Origin: an uncultured Oscillospiraceae bacterium | Lineage (GTDB): Bacteria > Bacillota > Clostridia > Oscillospirales > Oscillospiraceae | Assembly: GCA_947630645.1 (NCBI GenBank) | Contig: CANRIF010000014.1 | Location: 1 to 35,044, forward strand | Direction of reading: 5' to 3' | Length of the DNA: 35,044 nt | Shown: positions 1 to 7,624 of the stretch, piece after piece | Position numbering within the stretch: the first letter of the stretch is position 1 | How the letters are laid out: the number at the start of each line of letters is the position of its first letter | The notes under the pieces: generated by a model | The model's input: only the letters and a program-made list of their open reading frames with translations | Told to the model about the DNA's origin: nothing | The model's database searches: none | Translations under genes and position numbers: made by a program

Positions 1-83
1 CTACGATATGCAGACTCACGCCTTTGTTAATACTCCAAGCATTACCATTGTTCAGTCTTCAGGGTACACAAGCCCTGAACCAA

Positions 84-200
84 GTTGGTGGCTATTACAG
101 CGGGGGTCCACCCGTTCCCATTCCGAACACGGCAGTTAAGCCCGCCTGTGCCGAAGATACTTGTCTGGAGACGGACCGGAAAAATAGGTCGCTGCCAACA
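84..200 (+). rRNA. rrf: 5S ribosomal RNA
   Basis: Contains the conserved 5S core 'ggtccacccgttcccattccgaacacggcagttaagcccgcctgtgccgaagatactt' with complementary ends (gttggtggc ... gctgccaac). Confidence 0.95.
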
Positions 201-203
201 TCA

Positions 204-238
204 GAACCCGAAGCCTTATGGCTTCGGGTTCTTTCTTT
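204..238 (+). terminator. Intrinsic terminator after 5S rRNA
   Basis: Hairpin GAACCCGAAGCC-ttat-GGCTTCGGGTTC followed by T-rich tract. Confidence 0.9.
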
Positions 239-302
239 ATGCCCGCAAGTGTGCTATACTGTCCGCAAGACAGACCGGGATCTGAAGAAGGAAGCGGATA
301 CG

Positions 303-764
303 ATGGAGATAAGGCAGATCACAGACGATAGGGAGAAGAAAAACATAACAAGACATATTCTTGAAGCACTTCCGGAATGGTTTGGGATACCAGAGGCAAG
401 AGAGGCATACATCGCGGAGAGCGAACATAAAGTTTTCTTTTGCGCTTTTGAAAGTGGTCGCCCTGTGGGTTTTCTGTATTTGAAAGAGACCGGCCGCGCT
501 ACGGTGGAATTGTACGTTATGGGCGTTTTGAAAGAGTTTCATCGGAAAGGCATCGGCCGGGAATTGTTCAGAAGGGCCAGAGAAGAAGCGGTGGAACAGG
601 GATATTCCTTTATTCAGGTCAAAACCGTCCAGATGGGCAAATATAAAGAATATGACAGAACAAACAAGTTCTATCTTTCCCTTGGCTTCCAGGAATTTGA
701 GGTGTTTCCTACATTGTGGGATGAGGGGAATCCATGTCAGGTATATGTTATGAGTATAGGGTGA
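303..764 (+). CDS. GNAT family N-acetyltransferase
   Basis: ATG at 303 (MEIRQITDDREKK...); GNAT motif 'VMGVLKEFHRKGIGRELFRRA'; the longer ORF start at 24 would read through the 5S gene. Confidence 0.85.
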   Translation: MEIRQITDDREKKNITRHILEALPEWFGIPEAREAYIAESEHKVFFCAFESGRPVGFLYLKETGRATVELYVMGVLKEFHRKGIGRELFRRAREEAVEQGYSFIQVKTVQMGKYKEYDRTNKFYLSLGFQEFEVFPTLWDEGNPCQVYVMSIG

Positions 765-812
765 CTTCCCCTTTGCCAAGGATGAAGCAGAGCGGAGCTG
801 CGAGGAGAACGA

Positions 813-1244
813 ATGGTAGAATTAAGAGCGGTCACCGAGGATAATTTTCAACAATGTTTGAGCCTGCACGCCAGCGTGCAGGACAGCGGCTTTGTTGACG
901 CCGTTACATATTCTTTGGCCGAGGCGTGGCTCTATTATCAGGATACAAGACCATTTGCCATTTACAACGACGGCACAATGATCGGATTCGTTTCGATGTA
1001 TGTCGGAGAAGAAAACTATCAGATCATCAATTTCCTGATCGATGACGCCTTTCAAAGAAAGGGACTGGGAACAAAGGCGGCAAAACGCTGTATCGATTAT
1101 TTAAAGAATGAGTTTTCGGCCCGCATGGTCTCGGCTCCTGTAAAGCTGGAACACACTGCCGCCCAAGCGTTCTGGAAAAAACAGGGCTTTTGCTTTTCCG
1201 ACTCGATCGAAGATGGATACGTTTTTATGAGGAAAACGCTTTGA
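813..1244 (+). CDS. GNAT family N-acetyltransferase (spermidine/ribosomal-protein acetyltransferase-like)
   Basis: ORF with 'LIDDAFQRKGLGTKAAKRCIDYL' acetyl-CoA binding motif; GGAG-type RBS upstream. Confidence 0.85.
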   Translation: MVELRAVTEDNFQQCLSLHASVQDSGFVDAVTYSLAEAWLYYQDTRPFAIYNDGTMIGFVSMYVGEENYQIINFLIDDAFQRKGLGTKAAKRCIDYLKNEFSARMVSAPVKLEHTAAQAFWKKQGFCFSDSIEDGYVFMRKTL

Positions 1245-1262
1245 TAAGATGGGGGTGGTATC

Positions 1263-1628
1263 ATGGGGGTTGCATTTGTGGCTCTCGGCGGAGCGTTGGG
1301 CGCGGCGGGAAGGTATGCGATAAGCCTTTTGCCTGTCAAGACGGGTTTTCCCATACTGACACTGATGACAAATGTGATAGGTGCGGTGCTGATAGGTTTT
1401 ATTGCGGGTATCGTCAGTGAAAACAATGAGGTATCGCCAAATGCGGTCCTTTTCTGGAAAACCGGCGTGTGCGGCGGATTCACAACGTTTTCCACCTTTT
1501 CGCTGGAGGCGTTCACGCTGTTTGAGAACAGGTCCTATCTATCCGGAGGGCTCTACGTTTTTCTAAGCGTTGCCTGTTGTCTGGCAGGTATCTTTTTGGG
1601 AAAGAAACTATCGCTGCTGCTGCGCTGA
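1263..1628 (+). CDS. crcB: Fluoride exporter CrcB/Fluc
   Basis: 121 aa, four TM; 'GGALGAAGRY', 'NVIGAVLIGF', 'GVCGGFTTFSTFSLE' are Fluc/CrcB hallmarks. Confidence 0.93.
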   Translation: MGVAFVALGGALGAAGRYAISLLPVKTGFPILTLMTNVIGAVLIGFIAGIVSENNEVSPNAVLFWKTGVCGGFTTFSTFSLEAFTLFENRSYLSGGLYVFLSVACCLAGIFLGKKLSLLLR

Positions 1629-1734
1629 GGGACCCCGCCAGCGGAGAGATGGAGAGACAACATCGACGCGCTGGGCATGGGATTTTGGAGCGCCCGGCTA
1701 TTTAGGAGGACGAAGTAAGGCGGAGGCGGCGTGG

Positions 1735-1896
1735 ATGAAAAAGATCGCTTTTATTCTATGGATCGTATCTTTGATATTGACGTTTGCGGGCGGTATCTAT
1801 GTCCTTGCCAACCATGGGCAAGTGAACGCGGGGTATGCGGTGATCCCGGCGCTCTGGTGCGTGATCTGCTTTGGCGTTTACAGAAGAGGGAAATAG
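1735..1896 (+). CDS. Small hydrophobic membrane protein
   Basis: ATG at 1735: MKKIAFILWIVSLILTFAGGIYVLANHGQVNAGYAVIPALWCVICFGVYRRGK; two predicted TM segments; TAGGAGG upstream. Confidence 0.6.
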   Translation: MKKIAFILWIVSLILTFAGGIYVLANHGQVNAGYAVIPALWCVICFGVYRRGK

Positions 1897-1915
1897 CGAG
1901 GGGAAATCCGTCATC

Positions 1916-1956
1916 AAAGGCCCCTTGTGCAAAGGGGGCTGTCAGCGCCATACAGG
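1916..1956 (-). repeat. Partial copy of a dispersed 'GGCGCTGACAGCCCCCTTTGCACAAGGGGGCC' repeat
   Basis: aaggccccttgtgcaaagggggctgtcagcgcc is the reverse complement of the left half of the repeat at 5399-5540. Confidence 0.75.
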
Positions 1957-2085
1957 GTCCCCAAAAGGCATACCTGCCTTTTGGGGAGAGGAGGAGCGCA
2001 AGAGCGGGCGGATGCCGGCGCTTGCGCCGGCGCAGCTTAGCGGACGCCGCGACGACGAAGCGGTGTTTACAAAGGATATGGAGTT

Positions 2086-2745
2086 ATGGACAAGTTTTTA
2101 GAAATAAAAAAGCGATTTGAATCAAGAGAAGATAAAGAAAACGCAATTGCGATGTCAAAGTATATGAGAGATCAGTTTGGATTTTATGGCCTTCCTGCGC
2201 CAAAAAGAAAGGAAGTCTATAACGACATTATCAGGGCCGATAAAAAAGCAAAGGTGGTGGATTGGGAGTTTCTGGATAAGTGTTATGATGATACGCACAG
2301 GGAATACCAATATTTAGTTTATGATTATCTTCTTGCGACAAAACGATATGTATCTTTTGAAGATATACCAAGGATCAAATATTATATAACGACAAGATCC
2401 TGGTGGGATACGATAGATTTTCTTTGTAAAGTGATCGGTGACATTGGATCAAGAGATCCAAGGGTAAAGGATTTGATGATCGACTGGTCCAAAGATGAAA
2501 ACGTATGGCTCAAAAGAACCGCAATAGAGCATCAACTTGGATTAAAAGACAGAACAGACGCGGAATTGTTAGAACAGATCATAGCAAACAACTTTGGCAG
2601 CAGAGAGTTCTTTGTGAATAAGGCGATCGGCTGGGCGTTAAGGGATTACTCAAAAACGAATCCTGCATTTGTAAAAGGATTTATAAAGAAACATAAAGAC
2701 GAAATGGATGCTTTAAGTATCAAAGAAGCAAGCAAATATATTTAA
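2086..2745 (+). CDS. DNA alkylation repair protein (AlkD-like HEAT-repeat glycosylase)
   Basis: 219 aa; 'FYGLPAPKRKEV', 'WWDTIDFLCKVIG', 'WLKRTAIEHQL' and 'FVNKAIGWALRDYSK' are characteristic of the DNA_alkylation family. Confidence 0.92.
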   Translation: MDKFLEIKKRFESREDKENAIAMSKYMRDQFGFYGLPAPKRKEVYNDIIRADKKAKVVDWEFLDKCYDDTHREYQYLVYDYLLATKRYVSFEDIPRIKYYITTRSWWDTIDFLCKVIGDIGSRDPRVKDLMIDWSKDENVWLKRTAIEHQLGLKDRTDAELLEQIIANNFGSREFFVNKAIGWALRDYSKTNPAFVKGFIKKHKDEMDALSIKEASKYI

Positions 2746-2783
2746 GAGGATAAATTCATTCCCCTTTGCCGGAGAGAAAAAAC

Positions 2784-3092
2784 ATGGGTACATTTGATGA
2801 AATATGGGACATCGTGCGGCAGATACCCGTCGGGAAAGTGGCCACCTACGGGCAGATCGCCCGGATGACGGGTCGGCCGCGGGGCGCCCGGCTGGTGGGC
2901 TGGGCCATGGCCTCCTGTCCGGAGGGCAGCGACGTGCCCTGCCACCGGGTGGTGGACCGGGCCGGCGGCACCAAACGGGCCTTTGACGAGCATATGCCCG
3001 GCGGCCAGCGGTTTTTGCTGGAGGCGGAGGGCGTGGCGTTCCGTGCGGACGGCACGGTGGACATGGACCGCTGCCAGTGGCGGCCGGCGTGA
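2784..3092 (+). CDS. MGMT family methylated-DNA-[protein]-cysteine methyltransferase-like protein
   Basis: ATG at 2784; 'PVGKVATYGQIARMTGRPRGARLVGWAM' plus intact 'PCHRVV' active-site motif. Confidence 0.9.
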   Translation: MGTFDEIWDIVRQIPVGKVATYGQIARMTGRPRGARLVGWAMASCPEGSDVPCHRVVDRAGGTKRAFDEHMPGGQRFLLEAEGVAFRADGTVDMDRCQWRPA

Positions 3093-3101
3093 GGAAAAAC
3101 G

Positions 3102-3683
3102 ATGAAGCTGCACTACATGGGAAAATATGACCTGGACCCGGCCAGCCTCCCCCACGGGGAGCATATGCCGGGGGCGGTGCCGTTCAAAGAGGTGAAAAGC
3201 ACCAAGCAAATGAGCCTGATCGCGAACGGGCTGTGCATCGTGCTAGTGGTACTGCTGGGTGCGCTGGCGGCGGCGCGGTGCCGGCCCTATTTTGGGGGAA
3301 ACCAGTGGCAACTGACGGCCGGCTGTATCGCCTCGCTGCTGGCGCTGTTCCCCCACGAGCTGCTGCACGCGATATGCTTTAAAAAAGACGCCTATCTCTA
3401 CACCAACTGGTCCCAGGGGCTGCTGTTCGTGGTGGGGCCGGAGACCATGAGCCGCGCGCGGTTCATCTTCATGTCCCTGCTGCCGAACCTGGTGTTCGGT
3501 CTGGTGCCCTACGTCGTCGGGATGATCTGGCCCCGGCTCCTGTTCTGCCTGGCCATGGGGACGCTGTGCATCGGCATGGGCGCGGGGGACTACTACAACG
3601 TGTTCAACGCCGCCACCCAGATGCCCAAGGGCGCGCGGACCTATCTTTACGGCTTCAATTCCTGGTGGTATATGCCGCAATGA
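3102..3683 (+). CDS. DUF3267 domain-containing putative membrane zinc metallopeptidase
   Basis: 'LLALFPHELLHAICF' (HExxH), multiple TMs, ~190 aa typical of DUF3267. Confidence 0.85.
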   Translation: MKLHYMGKYDLDPASLPHGEHMPGAVPFKEVKSTKQMSLIANGLCIVLVVLLGALAAARCRPYFGGNQWQLTAGCIASLLALFPHELLHAICFKKDAYLYTNWSQGLLFVVGPETMSRARFIFMSLLPNLVFGLVPYVVGMIWPRLLFCLAMGTLCIGMGAGDYYNVFNAATQMPKGARTYLYGFNSWWYMPQ

Positions 3684-3755
3684 CCGGGATCAGACACGAT
3701 GTCCCGGCGGAGGACATAAGCGTCACCAGAGCTATATTTTGGAGCGAATAAGACC

Positions 3756-4193
3756 ATGACCATCCATAAAGCCACAAAAAAAGACGCCGGGACCCTGGCG
3801 GCGCTGGCCGCGAAGCTGTGGCCCGGCCATGAGCAAGCGGCGCTGGCAGAGGACTTCGCCGCCCTGGCAGACAGCGAAAACGCCGCGTGCTTTCTCGCCT
3901 ATGAGCAAGAGCGCGCTGTGGGCTTTGCCCAGTGCCAGCTCCGGCACGACTATGTGGAGGGGACGAAGACCAGCCCGGTGGGCTATCTGGAGGGCATTTT
4001 TGTGGAGGCGGCCTGGCGCCGAAAGGGCTGCGCGGGGCGGCTGCTGGCCGCCTGCGAGGCGTGGGCGAGAGAGCGGGGATGCGCGGAATTCGCCAGCGAC
4101 TGTGAGCTGGACAACGCCGAGAGCCTGCGCTTTCATCTGCGGGCGGGCTTTGCGGAGGCGAACCGGATCATCTGTTTCAGAAAGGACCTATGA
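3756..4193 (+). CDS. AAC(6')-I-type aminoglycoside 6'-N-acetyltransferase-like GNAT
   Basis: 'AAKLWPGH', 'RHDYVEGTKTSPVGYLEGIFVEAAWRRKGCAGRLL', 'GCAEFASDCELDNAESLRFHLRAGFAEANRIICFRK' match the motif order of AAC(6')-I enzymes. Confidence 0.82.
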   Translation: MTIHKATKKDAGTLAALAAKLWPGHEQAALAEDFAALADSENAACFLAYEQERAVGFAQCQLRHDYVEGTKTSPVGYLEGIFVEAAWRRKGCAGRLLAACEAWARERGCAEFASDCELDNAESLRFHLRAGFAEANRIICFRKDL

Positions 4194-4675
4194 TGGGAAA
4201 GCAAAAACAAGAAAAAACCAACGTGATGCGGCTGCTGGAGCAGAAAAAGGCCGCCTACACGCCCCACTATTACGGCGACACCGACGCCATTTCCGGCGCG
4301 GAGGTGGCGGCGGTGCTGGGCCAGGACCCGGACCGGGTATTCAAGACCCTGGTCACCGTGGCCGCCAGCGGGGAGCATTACGTGTTCCTGGTGCCGGTGG
4401 AGCGGGAGCTGGAGCTGAAAAAGGCGGCCCGCGCCGTGGGGGAGAAGAGCGTCGCCATGATCAAGTCCAAGGAGCTGCTGCCGCTCACCGGGTACATCCA
4501 CGGCGGCTGCTCCCCGGTGGGGATGAAAAAGCCCTTCCGCACCGTGATCGACCAGACCGCGGCGGGGTTCGGCACCATCCTCTTCAGCGCCGGGAAGATC
4601 GGCTACCAGGTGGAGACTTCCCTCACGGAACTTGCCAAGGTCATCTCCTTCGACCTGGCGGACGTGGCGGAATAA
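4190..4675 (+). CDS. ybaK: Cys-tRNA(Pro)/Cys-tRNA(Cys) deacylase YbaK
   Basis: 161 aa; 'DRVFKTLVTVAASGEHYVFLVPVERELELKKAARAVGEKSVAM' and 'GYIHGGCSPVGMKKPFRTVID' signatures. Confidence 0.93.
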   Translation: MMGKQKQEKTNVMRLLEQKKAAYTPHYYGDTDAISGAEVAAVLGQDPDRVFKTLVTVAASGEHYVFLVPVERELELKKAARAVGEKSVAMIKSKELLPLTGYIHGGCSPVGMKKPFRTVIDQTAAGFGTILFSAGKIGYQVETSLTELAKVISFDLADVAE

Positions 4676-4689
4676 GGAGGCGTGAGCGG

Positions 4690-5346
4690 ATGAAAAGATA
4701 TGACCTTGCCATATTCGACCTGGACGGGACCATCCTGGACACCCTGGCGGACCTGGCCGGAAGCACCAACGCGGCCCTGGCCGCCTGCGGCTATCCCACC
4801 CGGACCGTGGACGAGGTGCGCCGGTTCGTGGGAAACGGGGTGCGGCGGCTGATCCAGCTGGCCGTGCCGGACGGCACGGGGGAGGCGGACATGGAGCGGG
4901 TCTTCGCCGCCTTCAAGGCCCACTACGCCGCCCACAGCATGGATGCCACCCGGCCCTACGACGGCGTCCCGGCGCTGCTGGCCCGGCTGAAGGGGGACGG
5001 CGTGCGCCTGGCGGTGGTGTCCAACAAACTGGACGGGGCGGTGGGGCCGCTGTGCGAGCATTTCTTCCCGGACACGTTCGACGTGACGGTGGGGGAGCGG
5101 CCCGGGGTGCGGAAAAAGCCTGCCCCCGACGCGGTCCAGGCGGTGCTGGAGGCACTGGACATACCCCGGGAGGCGGCGGTGTACATCGGCGACTCGGAGG
5201 TGGACATCGCCACGGCGAAAAACGCAGGCATGGATGAGCTGGCCGTCACCTGGGGCTTCCGGGACGGGGCGTTTTTGCGGGAAAACGGCGCGGTGCGCCT
5301 TGTCTCCTCCCCCGGGGAGCTGTACGACATTTTGACAAAAGGATAA
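4690..5346 (+). CDS. gph: HAD family hydrolase, phosphoglycolate phosphatase-like
   Basis: ATG at 4690; 'LAIFDLDGTILDTLADL', 'VVSNK', 'KPAPDAV', 'YIGDSEVDIATAKNAGM' HAD motifs. Confidence 0.9.
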   Translation: MKRYDLAIFDLDGTILDTLADLAGSTNAALAACGYPTRTVDEVRRFVGNGVRRLIQLAVPDGTGEADMERVFAAFKAHYAAHSMDATRPYDGVPALLARLKGDGVRLAVVSNKLDGAVGPLCEHFFPDTFDVTVGERPGVRKKPAPDAVQAVLEALDIPREAAVYIGDSEVDIATAKNAGMDELAVTWGFRDGAFLRENGAVRLVSSPGELYDILTKG

Positions 5347-5352
5347 AAATGC

Positions 5353-5380
5353 AGGGCGCGGGACAGACCCGCGCCCTAAA
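5353..5380 (+). terminator. Intrinsic terminator-like hairpin
   Basis: AGGGCGCGGG-acag-ACCCGCGCCCT just after the gph stop. Confidence 0.7.
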
Positions 5381-5398
5381 AACGCTTGGACAGGTATT

Positions 5399-5540
5399 AC
5401 AATCCCTCAATCAGCGCCAAAGGCGCTGACAGCCCCCTTTGCACAAGGGGGCCTGTCAAAGATGTATCACCTCCGGCGAAGGGAAAGCCTCCCCTGTGCA
5501 AGGGGAGGTGGCGCGGCTTCAGCCGCGTCGGAGGGGTTGT
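5399..5540. repeat. Full-length dispersed palindromic repeat (MITE/REP-like) with terminal inverted repeats
   Basis: Begins ACAATCCCTC, ends GAGGGGTTGT; contains GCGCCAAAGGCGC, CCCCCTTTGCACAAGGGGG, CCTCCCCTGTGCAAGGGGAGG hairpins; partial copies at 1916-1956 and 18273-18400. Confidence 0.8.
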
Positions 5541-5542
5541 CG

Positions 5543-5857
5543 TCAGAAGAAGTAAAACCCCAGGACCAGCAGGGCGCAGATGCCGATGCGGATGACGTGG
5601 TGCAGCGGATGGACGGCGCCGGCGCGCCGGCCGTTCCAGAAGGCGGCGGCGCACACCACCACGCCCCCGGCCAGCACGGCGGCCCAGTCGTAGGGCCAGT
5701 TATACAGCCGCCCGAACACCCCGCACAGCAGCACCGCGCTCCCGGCCACCATGGTCCAGCACGGCGCCCGGAACCGGGGCTCGCCCACCTGGATCAGCGC
5801 GGCGTACATGGACAGCAGCCCGAACAGGCATCCGAACGCGACGATCAAGCGTGCCAT
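5543..5857 (-). CDS. Small hydrophobic membrane protein
   Basis: 104 aa with ~3-4 TM segments, 8 bp upstream of the pheA stop on the same strand; no family recognised. Confidence 0.65.
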   Translation of the reverse strand: MARLIVAFGCLFGLLSMYAALIQVGEPRFRAPCWTMVAGSAVLLCGVFGRLYNWPYDWAAVLAGGVVVCAAAFWNGRRAGAVHPLHHVIRIGICALLVLGFYFF

Positions 5858-5864
5858 GGCGCCC

Positions 5865-7013
5865 TCACACGACCTCCGAGTAGCTGCCCAGATACCGGAA
5901 CGTCTCGCACATCTGCTCCAGGTCCCCCATCAGCTGGATGAACCGGGGGGAGTAGACGGAAGTCTCCAGGTCGAAGTAGAACATGAACTCAAAATCCCGG
6001 TCGGGCAGGGGCCGGCTCTCCAGCTTGGTCAGGTTGATGCCCAGGGCGGTGATGCGGCTCATGACCCGGTACAGGGAGCCGGGCCGGTGGCTCAATGTGA
6101 GCATGACGCTGGTGCGGTCCGCGCCGGGGAATATCTCCGGCTGCTTGCCGATGCAGATGAAGCGGGTGTAGTTGTTGCCCTTGTCCTGCACGTCGGCGGC
6201 CAGGGTCTCCAGGCCGTACAGCGCCCCGCAGGCGTGGGAGGAGAGCGCCGCCACGTCGGCGCGGTCGGATTCGGCCACCCGCTTGGCGGCCACGGCGGTG
6301 TTCTCGCACACCGTCACCTTCACGCCGGGCATGGTCTTCAAAAACTCCTGGCACTGGGCGATGGCCTGCTCGTGGGAGAAGACCTCTTTGATGTCCTGCT
6401 TCTTCACCCCGGGCCGGACCAGCAGATTGTGGTCAACCTTCAGGCGCACGGAGCGGACGATGGAGAAGTTGTACTCCATCATCAGGTCGTAGATGCGGTT
6501 GACGGAGCCGGCGGTGCTGTTCTCCAGGGGCAGCACCCCGTAGCGGCAGAAGCCGCTGGCGATGGCGGAGAACACCGCCTCGAAGTTCTTGACATAGCTG
6601 ATGTGGGCATCCCGGAAGAGCTTGTCCGCGGCGATCTGGGCGTATGCCCCCTCCACCCCCTGACAGGCCACGGTGGCCGACTCGGGGAAGAGCTGGCTGG
6701 TGTTCTCCAGGCTCTGGGCGATGCGGCCGCACAGGTCGCTGGTCTGGCCGCACAGGGCCGACTGGTAGCTGCTGCTCACGTCCAGGAGGGTGGAGTACAC
6801 CACCCCGGCGTAGCCGGAAAGGGCCTCCCCCGCGCCCTGCTGGAAACGCTGCTTGGCCTCCCGCTGGCCGGCCAGGTCGGTGGGCGCCAGGCCCTGGGCC
6901 TGGCGTGCCTTGGCCAGCTCCGCCGCCAGGTCCATCCGCCGGGCGAACAGCGCGCTCATCTGCCCGTCCACATCCTCTAGCTGCCGCATGATCTGCTGCT
7001 GATCCATATCCAT
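5865..7013 (-). CDS. pheA: Bifunctional chorismate mutase/prephenate dehydratase
   Basis: N-terminal AroQ-type CM domain (MDQQQIMRQLEDVDGQMSALFARRMDLAAELAKAR), PDT domain with 'FCRYGVLPLENSTAGSVNRIYDLM' and 'YTRFICIGK', C-terminal ACT domain 'HRPGSLYRVMSRITALGINLTKLESRPLPDRDFEFMFYFDLE'. Confidence 0.96.
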   Translation of the reverse strand: MDMDQQQIMRQLEDVDGQMSALFARRMDLAAELAKARQAQGLAPTDLAGQREAKQRFQQGAGEALSGYAGVVYSTLLDVSSSYQSALCGQTSDLCGRIAQSLENTSQLFPESATVACQGVEGAYAQIAADKLFRDAHISYVKNFEAVFSAIASGFCRYGVLPLENSTAGSVNRIYDLMMEYNFSIVRSVRLKVDHNLLVRPGVKKQDIKEVFSHEQAIAQCQEFLKTMPGVKVTVCENTAVAAKRVAESDRADVAALSSHACGALYGLETLAADVQDKGNNYTRFICIGKQPEIFPGADRTSVMLTLSHRPGSLYRVMSRITALGINLTKLESRPLPDRDFEFMFYFDLETSVYSPRFIQLMGDLEQMCETFRYLGSYSEVV

Positions 7014-7028
7014 ATCCCTTTCTGAAAC

Positions 7029-7059
7029 AAAAAGCTGTGCGGCCTTCTCACCGCACAGC
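7029..7059 (-). terminator. Attenuator terminator upstream of pheA
   Basis: On the - strand GCTGTGCGG-tgagaagg-CCGCACAGC-TTTTTG, located between the leader ORF and pheA. Confidence 0.88.
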
Positions 7060-7096
7060 AGAAAATACTGTCATTTTACCGCAGCGAGAAACGTCC

Positions 7097-7153
7097 TTAC
7101 CCCCTGGCAAAAAAGGTAAAGAAGCTAAAGTGTGCGGTAAAGCTGAAAACCAT
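7097..7153 (-). CDS. Phe-rich leader peptide MVFSFTAHFSFFTFFARG (pheL-like)
   Basis: ATG at 7153, TAA at 7099-7097; 7 of 18 residues are Phe; SD GGAGGG at 7161-7166 (7 nt spacer); followed by terminator and pheA. Not in the supplied ORF track because of its length. Confidence 0.85.
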   Translation of the reverse strand: MVFSFTAHFSFFTFFARG

Positions 7154-7184
7154 GGATCGACCCTCCACGTCTCATATCGCCGCT

Positions 7185-7213
7185 ATGATACCCCGTTTTG
7201 CCCGGGATGTCAA
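7185..7213 (-). promoter_or_regulatory. sigma-A promoter for leader peptide-pheA
   Basis: - strand TTGACA (7213-7208), 17-nt spacer, TATCAT (7190-7185). Confidence 0.8.
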
Positions 7214-7228
7214 GGGGGGATCACGCGG

Positions 7229-7624
7229 TCATTTTTTGTAGATAAGCAGCTTGCGTACCAAGAAGTTGTACGCGAACACCAGCACCGTCGCGGCCATCTT
7301 GGCCAGCATCTCCGGCACGGAGAGGAACTCCACCAGCGCGTACATGATCGCCAGGTTCAGCAGCAACCCTACGATGCTGGCCAGGTATATGGATGCCAAC
7401 TCACGCAGCAGCGACTGGTCGCCGGGGTCCTTGAATACAAGCATTCGACCGAAAGCCCAATTGGCAAACGTAGACAAGGCAAATGCCAGGGCTGTTGCCA
7501 GCAGATACTGGATATGGAACGGATTGGAAAAGACCCAGAACGCCGCCCACTCCACTACGGTCGCCAGTCCGCCGACGATCAGGTACAAGAAAAGGTCCTT
7601 GAACTGTTTGGAATCAAGCTTCAT
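7229..7624 (-). CDS. GtrA family membrane protein
   Basis: ATG at 7624 ([32 protein letters not shown]...); 'ANWAFGRMLVF' and C-terminal 'YNFLVRKLLIYKK' are GtrA hallmarks. Confidence 0.9.
   Translation of the reverse strand: MKLDSKQFKDLFLYLIVGGLATVVEWAAFWVFSNPFHIQYLLATALAFALSTFANWAFGRMLVFKDPGDQSLLRELASIYLASIVGLLLNLAIMYALVEFLSVPEMLAKMAATVLVFAYNFLVRKLLIYKK

Noticed and set aside
1-83. Possible 3' end of 23S rRNA
   Set aside because: No recognisable 23S terminal sequence; it looks like 23S-5S spacer with a small processing-type hairpin (TTCAGGG/CCCTGAA).
24-302. N-terminal extension of the first GNAT ORF
   Set aside because: Overlaps the 5S rRNA and its terminator; the true start is 303.
1200-1263. 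Fluoride riboswitch upstream of crcB
   Set aside because: The region is mostly the preceding CDS and no crcB-motif consensus is visible.
3829-5346. 505-aa + strand ORF appearing to fuse arginine-rich sequence to a HAD phosphatase
   Set aside because: The first part is an out-of-frame reading of the AAC(6')-like and ybaK genes; the true HAD start is at 4690 with its own RBS.
5751-6980. 409-aa + strand ORF over pheA
   Set aside because: Antisense shadow of pheA in GC-rich DNA, with His/Gly/Ala/Val-rich low-complexity composition and no recognisable domain.
7013-7228. T-box riboswitch upstream of pheA
   Set aside because: No T-box sequence (UGGN bulge/AGGGUGGNACCGCG) is present; a Phe-rich leader ORF plus terminator is present instead.
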